Shown piece by piece: positions 27,177-34,134 of a DNA stretch of 64,000 bases; position 1 is the stretch's first letter, and each line of letters begins with the position of its first letter. Made by a program: the position numbers and the translations under genes. Source of the DNA: Planctomycetia bacterium. GTDB lineage: Bacteria; Planctomycetota; UBA8108; SXIK01. The stretch spans positions 1 to 64,000 of the forward strand of contig SXIK01000173.1 in the NCBI GenBank assembly GCA_005772855.1, given 5' to 3'. The notes below the pieces were generated by a model. That model saw nothing but the letters and a program-made list of their open reading frames with translations, was not told the origin of the DNA and searched no databases.

Positions 27177-29055
27177 GATTCTCGAAAAAGTTGACCGGTT
27201 CCCGATCTCCCCTGGCGTCTACATCATGAAGGACTCCTCGAGTCGGATCATTTACATCGGCAAGGCGGTCAGCCTTCGATCTCGCGTGAAGTCCTACTTT
27301 GGCTCTTCGTCCGACTCGCGAATCTTCCACCGATTCTTGGTCCCACGAATTCATGACGTGGACTGCATCGTCACCGAGTCCGAGGCTGAGGCGTTGATCC
27401 TCGAGAATAACCTGATCAAGAAGCACCGCCCCGTCTACAACATCCGGCTCAAGGATGACAAGACTTACGTCAGCATCAAAGTCACGACGGCAGAGGAATG
27501 GCCCCGAGTTCTGGTGGTGCGGCGATATAAACGCGACGGGAACCTATATTTCGGCCCCTATGCTTCGGCAAGCTCGGTGCGTGAGATGCTTCGTGTGATC
27601 AAGACCGTCTTCCCGCTGCGCACGTGTTCGAACGCCTTTTTCAAGGGTCGCACACGAGCTTGCATCGAACATGAGATCGGCCGCTGCACGGCACCCTGTA
27701 TAGGCCTCGTAACGAGAGAACGGTACCAGGAAGATGTGAACGAGGTCGTGCTCTTCCTGAAGGGTAGAAACAAGGAGCTTCTCAAAATCCTCAATGAGAA
27801 GATGAATGGCGCTGCACAGCTGCGGCAGTACGAGCGTGCAACAAAGTTTCGGGATCAAATTCGCGCGATCCAAAGGGTCTTCGAATCCCAGAAGGCCGAG
27901 GATTGGGGCCTCGGAGATATCGACGTCTTCGCCAGCGCGCGAGAAGGAGACGTCGTGGTCATCCAGGAGGTCCTGGTCCGAGATGGACGAATCGTGGGCT
28001 CCGTTTCACATACCTTCAAGACTTCCCTCGAGGGGGAGGAGATCATCGCAAGCTTCATGGCCCAGTACTACCTCGTGGAAAGGTACATCCCCCAGGAGAT
28101 TCTCTGCGACATCGACTTTCCGGAGCGTACCCTGCTCGCCGAGTGGCTTCGTGAGAAGAGAGGAGTGCGGGTCAAGATCCATGTACCCGAGCGCGGCAAT
28201 AAGGCGCAGCTCCTGAATCTCGCAAGAAAAAACGCTCTCAGCTCCTTCAGCGTCGAACGAACTCGGGAGGAACAAATCGAGGGGCTTCTTGCTTCCTTGC
28301 AATCAAAATTGGAGATGGCCCGCCCACCGAGGAGAATCGAGTGCTTCGATATTTCGAACTTCCAGGGCTCCCTCGCTGTCGGCGCCCAGGTCAGCTTTGA
28401 AGACGGTCGCCCTGTCAAGGACCGTTACAGAAAGTACCGCATTCAGACGGTTGTTGGAGCCGACGATTTCCGCTGCTTGCGGGAAGTCCTGAGCCGTCGG
28501 CTGCGAAGGGGTATCGAAGCGAACGATCTGCCCGACCTCGTACTTGTCGATGGCGGCAAGGGACAACTCGGTATCGCGGTCGAGCTCCTGGAGGAGCTAG
28601 GGCTTTCGGAAAGATTGCCCGTCGCCGGAATCGCGAAGGAGAGGCGGAGCAAGGGCACCACTGAGCGCATCTTTGTTCCAGGGAGAAAGGATGCCCTGCC
28701 CTTGCCTCAAGAAGCGCCGGAATCGCTGTATCTTCAGCGAATTCGGGACGAGGCTCACCGTTTCGCGATTTCTTATCATAGAGACTTGCGCAAGAAAACG
28801 ACGCTTCGGACCGGACTTGAGGAAATTCCTGGAATTGGCAAGAAGCGACGCCTTGCACTCCTCGACAGGTTTGGAACCCTCAAGGCATTGCGTCAGGCTT
28901 CGTTGGCTGATGTCACCGCGGTCCTGGGTGAAGAACTAGCCCGCGTGGTCCTCCAGAAGCTGCGCCCCCCCACCAGTGCAAATTCGGCGGCGCCTGAAGC
29001 GTCACCGGCGGAATTGCAAACCCCACCAGGCCCCAAAAAAACTGGGCGGAATTGA
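27148..29055 (+). CDS. uvrC: Excinuclease ABC subunit C
   Basis: Nuclease subunit of nucleotide excision repair, about 635 aa. N-terminal GIY-YIG domain (GVYIMKDSSSRIIYIGKA) making the 3' incision, cysteine segment CIEHEIGRCTAPCIG, UVR domain binding UvrB (LNEKMNGAAQLRQYERATKF), RNase H-like domain for the 5' incision (ECFDISNFQGSLAVGAQVSF, LVLVDGGKGQL), and C-terminal helix-hairpin-helix motifs (IPGIGKKRRLALLDRFG). I prefer the ATG at 27148 to the TTG at 27124. Last gene of the cluster. Confidence 0.95.
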   Translation: MAPAPATPPEILEKVDRFPISPGVYIMKDSSSRIIYIGKAVSLRSRVKSYFGSSSDSRIFHRFLVPRIHDVDCIVTESEAEALILENNLIKKHRPVYNIRLKDDKTYVSIKVTTAEEWPRVLVVRRYKRDGNLYFGPYASASSVREMLRVIKTVFPLRTCSNAFFKGRTRACIEHEIGRCTAPCIGLVTRERYQEDVNEVVLFLKGRNKELLKILNEKMNGAAQLRQYERATKFRDQIRAIQRVFESQKAEDWGLGDIDVFASAREGDVVVIQEVLVRDGRIVGSVSHTFKTSLEGEEIIASFMAQYYLVERYIPQEILCDIDFPERTLLAEWLREKRGVRVKIHVPERGNKAQLLNLARKNALSSFSVERTREEQIEGLLASLQSKLEMARPPRRIECFDISNFQGSLAVGAQVSFEDGRPVKDRYRKYRIQTVVGADDFRCLREVLSRRLRRGIEANDLPDLVLVDGGKGQLGIAVELLEELGLSERLPVAGIAKERRSKGTTERIFVPGRKDALPLPQEAPESLYLQRIRDEAHRFAISYHRDLRKKTTLRTGLEEIPGIGKKRRLALLDRFGTLKALRQASLADVTAVLGEELARVVLQKLRPPTSANSAAPEASPAELQTPPGPKKTGRN

Positions 29056-29094
29056 GCTTCCCGTGCAATCAGCGTCCTCTTCCAGTTTCCCTTT

Positions 29095-29113
29095 GCCTGA
29101 TAAAAGCTCAGGC
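29095..29113. terminator. Short hairpin between convergent uvrC and STAS genes
   Basis: GCCTGA and TCAGGC form a 6-bp stem with an A-rich 7-nt loop, followed by a T-rich stretch on the plus strand. Weak; possible terminator for uvrC. Confidence 0.35.
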
Positions 29114-29503
29114 TTAGCAATTCTTCTTGTTGGGACCAACGGGCTGGAAGCTATCCGTCGCCTCCTTGACGCTGGCGTGAATTTCGAAGATCTGGGTTAG
29201 CTTCATCACATCGAACAGCTCCTGAATCGGCTCGCGTAAGCTGCACAGTTTGAGGGTGCTCCCCTTGCTCTTCGATTTCTTCAAGAGCCCCACGAGGTGG
29301 CCCAAGCCTGCACTCGAGAGGTATTCAACGTTGCCAAGGTCAAGGACAAGCTCGAGCCCAGTCTTGGACTCAATGTATCGACCAAGGCTTTCCAGAGTCT
29401 TGAGGATCTCGCGCTCATCCCGGATGCGTCCGCGGGCAAAACCGATAACTGCAATGCCATCGATCACCTGCGACAAGAGAATTCCGTCTTTGGTTGGTTC
29501 CAT
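29114..29503 (-). CDS. STAS-domain anti-sigma factor antagonist (RsbV/SpoIIAA-like)
   Basis: A 129-aa single STAS domain. The motif LVLDLGNVEYLSSAGLGHLV holds the conserved serine that the partner kinase would phosphorylate. It lies 42 bp downstream of a HATPase-type anti-sigma kinase gene on the same strand, the classic partner-switching pair. No PP2C phosphatase or cognate sigma factor is next to them, so the output target is unknown and may not be a sigma factor. Confidence 0.9.
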   Translation of the reverse strand: MEPTKDGILLSQVIDGIAVIGFARGRIRDEREILKTLESLGRYIESKTGLELVLDLGNVEYLSSAGLGHLVGLLKKSKSKGSTLKLCSLREPIQELFDVMKLTQIFEIHASVKEATDSFQPVGPNKKNC

Positions 29504-29545
29504 CCTTAAACTCCCGCGATCCTGTTAAAACCCTTCTTGAGATCT

Positions 29546-30025
29546 TCAGATTGTTCTTGCGAGAACCAGGGTACTCCCGCCGTTGTAGTGCTCGACCCGA
29601 TCCATGTAGTGCGACATCAGGTAAAGCCCACGTCCCGATTCGCGCCAAATCCCTTCGGACTTGAGAGGATTTCTCACTTGTTCCGGGTCAAATCCCTGCC
29701 CCTCATCCGAAACAACCACGCTCCACTCCGCGTCGCTCAGAAAGATCTGGAAACGAACCTTTTTCTTGAAATCCTTCTTGTTGCCGTGAAGCACCGCATT
29801 TTGAAGAGCTTCCTCAAGGCAGAGCGCGATCTTGGAGTCCTCTCCTGGCCGGATAACCCCTTCACTTCGCAGAAAATCCATTGCTCTCACAACGAGCGGC
29901 GCCACCAACGCAGAGTCACTCGGGATCTCTCGATCCAGGATGACCTGCCCCGGGCTTGTTGGCGGCCCCTTGTGCAAGGCAATGCGGGCCTTCATCTCGA
30001 CAACATCGTCTCCTTTGCTTGCCAT
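29546..30025 (-). CDS. Anti-sigma regulatory serine kinase (HATPase_c, RsbW-like)
   Basis: About 159 aa with a GHKL ATP-binding fold: N-box KIALCLEEALQNAVLHGNKK, G1 box VVSDEGQGFDP, and G2 GRGLYLMSHYMDRVEH. It would bind a sigma factor or other target and phosphorylate the adjacent STAS protein. I place the start at the ATG at 30025; the longer ORF start at 30079 falls inside the interspersed repeat copy E and is unlikely to be ancestral. Confidence 0.88.
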   Translation of the reverse strand: MASKGDDVVEMKARIALHKGPPTSPGQVILDREIPSDSALVAPLVVRAMDFLRSEGVIRPGEDSKIALCLEEALQNAVLHGNKKDFKKKVRFQIFLSDAEWSVVVSDEGQGFDPEQVRNPLKSEGIWRESGRGLYLMSHYMDRVEHYNGGSTLVLARTI

Positions 30026-30063
30026 CGTCAAAGAATAGGATGGGCTTGCGCTCGAGTCAAATG

Positions 30064-30470
30064 GACTCCGCGTGACCATGATTGGGACAGCTTGACCGAG
30101 GGCTCACCCACCCTCGGCGCCGGAGGCGCCCGGCACTGATCAAGGGCCGAGGAGGGGGGCAGGGCGACCAGGGTGGGAACCCTGACACCCGAGGCCGGCG
30201 GGGTGAGGACGACCGATGAGGGAGTCGGAACGGCCGGAGGCGGCGGGAACCGCTAAGCGGTCGCCGCCGAGGCCTGGCCCGGAGCACGTACGTAGCACGT
30301 GACGAAGGGCGCTAAGCGATCGCCGCCGAGGGTCTTGCGGCGAGCTTGCGCAGCCGCAAACGGCTCGGAGGGAGCCTGGCCTGGAGGCGCACGCGCAACG
30401 TGTGACCGGAGGGGGCGCCGCCAGGCGCCTCGGAGCGGGGGAAGACTTACGTCCCCCGCGAGGCAAATAC
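30064..30470 (-). repeat. Interspersed palindromic repeat, expanded copy E (about 400 bp)
   Basis: On the minus strand it starts with the family head (TTTGCCTCGCGGGGGACG and hairpin GCGGGGG/CCCCCGC) and ends with the family core (AGCTGTCCCAATCATGG, then ACGCGGAGTCC). Between them lies an expanded, very G+C-rich tract with degenerate repeats of about 60 bp, including CGCTAAGCG-TCGCCGCCGAGG at 30251-30272 and 30310-30331. All ORFs drawn across it look spurious. Confidence 0.7.
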
Positions 30471-30598
30471 AAGCAAAGACCACAGGTCCGCTAACCATGC
30501 GAGTTTGACGCATTCACGGCACAGTGCTACTTTCCTGTGTCAGTATTGCCTGCTCAAACCACGATCTCCGGATCCATGAGCGAGCGTAAGACTACTTA

Positions 30599-31255
30599 AT
30601 GAGCCCACAGAACCGAACCTCCCGCCGAAGAATCGGAGAAATCCTCGTTAACGACGGGATCGTCTCCCAGGAGCAGATTGAAGATGCCCTTGCGATCCAA
30701 AAGCGGTCCAGGGAGCCGCTCGGTTCCATCCTGCTGGACATGGGGGTGGTGAACGAAGCTGATATCGCCAAGACGATCTGCGTTCAGTATCAGCTGCCGT
30801 TTATCTGTCTGAATAACTACGAGATCGACGAAACGCTTGCGCAACTCCTCCCCCGAGAGTTGCTCCACCAGCAGAAGATTCTTCCCTTCGACAGGATTGG
30901 CGACATCCTGCTTGCAGCTGTTGCTGAAGTGCCGGAGGAGACCGTGCTTGCCCTCATCGCAAAGCGAACCCAGCTGAGTCTCGCTCTCTACGTTGGGTAT
31001 TTCTCCGAAATCACGAAAGAGCTGACCCGCCTGTGCCCTCAAGACGTCACGTCCAGGGCACAACCCACGGCGCAAGAAGAACCTGACATCGAGACGGAGA
31101 ATGATCTCGAGAATGAAGATCCCGAGGACAAGGACTCTCAGGAAGAGTCACCTACGTTGACTTTCGGCTCCGGAAAGGGCTCATTTCTGGCGGAGCTGGA
31201 CTCGACTTGGGACTCGATCTTTGACGCTCCCAAGGACGAGGCCGGCAAGAAGTAG
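30599..31255 (+). CDS. Stand-alone MshEN (GspE/PilB N-terminal) domain protein
   Basis: A 218-aa protein consisting of one type II/IV secretion ATPase N-terminal domain: RRIGEILVNDGIVSQEQIED, LGSILLDMGVVNEADIAKTI, and LPRELLHQQKILPFDRIGDI. The ATPase domain normally following it is absent; instead there is an acidic disordered tail (EEPDIETENDLENEDPEDKD). In other bacteria MshEN domains bind cyclic di-GMP, so a sensor or adaptor role is possible. It precedes mutS by 82 bp on the same strand. Confidence 0.82.
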   Translation: MSPQNRTSRRRIGEILVNDGIVSQEQIEDALAIQKRSREPLGSILLDMGVVNEADIAKTICVQYQLPFICLNNYEIDETLAQLLPRELLHQQKILPFDRIGDILLAAVAEVPEETVLALIAKRTQLSLALYVGYFSEITKELTRLCPQDVTSRAQPTAQEEPDIETENDLENEDPEDKDSQEESPTLTFGSGKGSFLAELDSTWDSIFDAPKDEAGKK

Positions 31256-31337
31256 CTTCACCGCGGCATGTCACAGCCGCCGCCGAAAAGCCCGCGACTT
31301 GCGTTCGTCCACACGTCTTCCTACAATCCGCAGAGGA

Positions 31338-34013
31338 ATGGCCTGTGAGAAGGAAGAGACTGCCCGCGACACGCCCATGATGCGCCAATACTTCGCCGTG
31401 AAGGAGAAGTACTCAAAGGAAATCGTCTTCTTCCGCATGGGCGACTTCTACGAGATGTTCTTCGACGATGCCCGAGTCGCCTCCGAAATCCTCGGCATAG
31501 CGCTCACTTCACGCTCCAAGGAGAAGGACGCGATCCCCATGGCGGGAGTTCCAGTGCGTGCCGTGGACTCTTACCTCCCGAGACTGCTCAAGGCCGGTAA
31601 GCGAGTGGCCATTTGCGAGCAGGTGGGCGATGCACGGGAGCCGAAGGGTCTCGTGGAGCGAGCGGTTGTCCGAATCATCTCTCCTGGAACCATCACGGAC
31701 GAGCGACTCGTCGGCGAGAAGACGAACAACTATATTTGCGCACTCTCCGTGGATCACGGTCTCTACGGATTTGCCTGGCTCGACGTTTCGACTGGACAAT
31801 TCCTCATCTGGGAGTCGAGCGATGCAAACGCCATCAGCGCACAGCTATCCAGGCTCGAGCCCGCAGAGTGCCTCCTGCCGGACGGCCTGTCCTTCTCACT
31901 CGACAAGCACACCGAGCTCGAGGATTGCCTGCGCCAGACGGTGAGGACTTTGTACCCCGCCCCCTATTTTGAGAAGGAAACGGCCTACCGAAACCTCATC
32001 GAGCACTTCCGAACACGCACGCTCGAGGGCTTTGGCTGCGAGCACCTTCATGCGGCGGCACAAGCCGGTGGCGCTTTGATTAGCTACGTGCGTGAGACGC
32101 AAATGAATGCGCTCTCCCACATCACAAAGGTAGGAGCCTACCAGGCAAGCAGACACATCCCGATTGATCGGGCAACCCGGCATGCGCTAGAGTTGATCAG
32201 AACACAGCGTGGCGAGGAAGGGCCCGGCACTCTTCTTGACTCCCTGGATACCACCTTGACCGCGCTCGGCGGGCGCCTCTTGAGAAGTTGGATCCTCTCC
32301 CCTCTATCTGCAGTCGATGCGGTCAACGAGCGTCTGGACGCGGTAGCGGAACTGCACACGAACCCGAATTTGCTTTCCTCCCTGGCCGACACGCTTCACC
32401 AAGTGCACGACATTGAACGGATTGCAACTCGCATAAGCTACAGGAGTGCAAACGCACGCGACCTCATTGCCCTTCGAACAACCCTGGATCTCATTCCGAA
32501 GATCCGAGGACTTCTTGAGGAGTGCAAATCGGAGCTGTTGCATCGGGCCGTGGAGCGGCTGGTCGTGCCAGCAGGAGTGAAGGAAGAGTTAGCAAAGGCC
32601 ATCGTGGATGCTCCCCCGCTGGCGGTATCGGAGGGAGGAATCCTGCGAGATGGCTACGATCCAGCGGTTGATGAGCTGAGAGAGATTGGATCGCAGGGCA
32701 CGCGCTGGATCGCCCGATTCCAGGAAGAGGAAATCCAACGGACCGGAATCTCATCGCTCAAGATCGGCTTTCACCAAGTTTTTGGTTACTACATCGAAAT
32801 CACCAACTCACACCGGGACAAGATTCCCGAAAACTATCATCGCAAGCAAACGTTAAAGAACTGCGAACGATACATCACTCCGGACTTGAAGGACTACGAA
32901 GCGAAAGTCTTGAGTGCCAGAGACCGCGTCATGGCTCTCGAGTTCGAACTTTTCTGCCGGCTAAGAGACATGGCTGCTGCTCACATCCCCCTCTACCAAT
33001 CGGCTGCGCAGGCCATCGCAGAAGTGGACGTACTGACCGCCTTCGCGGCCCTGGCAGTGCAGCGAGGCTACACCCGACCAAGAGTCGACGATTCGCATCG
33101 GCTCTTCATACAAGGCGGACGGCATCCCGTGGTCGAAAACGTTATTGGGAAGGAAGGTTTTGTATCCAACGATGTGGATCTCGATGATGACAGACACGTC
33201 ATGATCATCACGGGTCCCAACATGGCCGGAAAGTCCACCTATATACGGCAGGTGGCCATCCTGACACTGATGGCTCACATCGGCAGCTTTGTCCCTGCCA
33301 ATCGTGCCGAAATGGGCGTTGTGGACCGGCTTTTCACCCGTGTTGGGGCGGCAGACGACCTTACTCGCGGGCAGTCGACCTTCATGGTCGAGATGAACGA
33401 AACAGCAAACATTCTGAATAATGCAACCGAGAAGAGCTTGATCATCCTCGACGAGGTCGGTCGAGGCACGAGCACCTACGACGGGGTGAGCCTCGCCTGG
33501 TCGATCACAGAGCATATTGCTGACAGGATCGGGGCCAGAACTCTCTTCGCGACCCACTACCACGAGCTGACCTCCCTGGCACAGAATTACGCGACTGTCC
33601 GTAACTTCAACTTCGCCGTCAAGGAGTGGAACGACGAGATCATCTTCCTCAAGAAGATCGTGAACGGCGCCACAGACAAGAGCTACGGGATCCACGTTGC
33701 CCGGCTTGCGGGCATTCCCCGTGAGGTGCTCGACCGAGCCAAGGAGATCCTCTGCAACCTGGAGTCGCAGGCCATGGACATGCATGACAAGCCCGCAATG
33801 GCTGCTCGTCACCGGGCCGCACCGGTTCGAACCCGCACGACGCAGGATGGTCATCGACCGGAAAACCTGGAAGATGCCGGCCTTTGCCAGCTGGACCTGT
33901 TCCAGGACCTTAATGCCCGGCTACTCAAAGAGCTCAAGAAACTCGATTTGGACCGAATGACTCCCCTGGAGGCACTTCAGTACCTCGCCGAATTGCGTAA
34001 GCGGATTGTCTAA
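31338..34013 (+). CDS. mutS: DNA mismatch repair protein MutS
   Basis: Mismatch-recognition ATPase of 891 aa. The ORF begins at 31221, but homology and an RBS-like AGAGGA support the ATG at 31338. The mismatch-binding motif is FFRMGDFYEMFFDDA (Phe-x-Glu); Walker A is ITGPNMAGKSTYIRQVA; Walker B is SLIILDEVGRGTSTYDG; then HYHELTSL. The C-terminal dimerisation tail is present. No mutL in the window. Confidence 0.97.
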   Translation: MACEKEETARDTPMMRQYFAVKEKYSKEIVFFRMGDFYEMFFDDARVASEILGIALTSRSKEKDAIPMAGVPVRAVDSYLPRLLKAGKRVAICEQVGDAREPKGLVERAVVRIISPGTITDERLVGEKTNNYICALSVDHGLYGFAWLDVSTGQFLIWESSDANAISAQLSRLEPAECLLPDGLSFSLDKHTELEDCLRQTVRTLYPAPYFEKETAYRNLIEHFRTRTLEGFGCEHLHAAAQAGGALISYVRETQMNALSHITKVGAYQASRHIPIDRATRHALELIRTQRGEEGPGTLLDSLDTTLTALGGRLLRSWILSPLSAVDAVNERLDAVAELHTNPNLLSSLADTLHQVHDIERIATRISYRSANARDLIALRTTLDLIPKIRGLLEECKSELLHRAVERLVVPAGVKEELAKAIVDAPPLAVSEGGILRDGYDPAVDELREIGSQGTRWIARFQEEEIQRTGISSLKIGFHQVFGYYIEITNSHRDKIPENYHRKQTLKNCERYITPDLKDYEAKVLSARDRVMALEFELFCRLRDMAAAHIPLYQSAAQAIAEVDVLTAFAALAVQRGYTRPRVDDSHRLFIQGGRHPVVENVIGKEGFVSNDVDLDDDRHVMIITGPNMAGKSTYIRQVAILTLMAHIGSFVPANRAEMGVVDRLFTRVGAADDLTRGQSTFMVEMNETANILNNATEKSLIILDEVGRGTSTYDGVSLAWSITEHIADRIGARTLFATHYHELTSLAQNYATVRNFNFAVKEWNDEIIFLKKIVNGATDKSYGIHVARLAGIPREVLDRAKEILCNLESQAMDMHDKPAMAARHRAAPVRTRTTQDGHRPENLEDAGLCQLDLFQDLNARLLKELKKLDLDRMTPLEALQYLAELRKRIV

Positions 34014-34055
34014 TAACCTGTATCAAGATTCGCTCCGGGGCCAGGACGAGACGTT

Positions 34056-34118
34056 GATATGCTCCTCGCGGTCATGATTGGGACATCTTGATCGATGCTC
34101 TCCCCCGCGAGGAGGACA
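34056..34118 (-). repeat. Interspersed palindromic repeat, minimal copy D
   Basis: A 63-bp copy between the convergent ends of mutS and the kinase gene. It is bounded by a perfect 10-bp inverted repeat (CTCCTCGCGG at 34062-34071, CCGCGAGGAG at 34105-34114) enclosing the core AAGATGTCCCAATCATG. It could fold as one long hairpin and may also act as a bidirectional terminator. Confidence 0.75.
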
Positions 34119-34134
34119 CTACGATGGAGGGGAG

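Noticed and set aside
30251-30331. CRISPR-like spaced direct repeats in copy E
   Set aside because: Only two imperfect units with unequal surroundings and no cas genes.
30140-30472. ORFs inside the expanded repeat copy E
   Set aside because: Arg/Pro/Ala-rich translations of a G+C-rich non-coding repeat.
33822-33838. GGTTCGAACCC, a tRNA T-arm-like string
   Set aside because: Lies inside mutS coding sequence and has no acceptor or anticodon arms around it.
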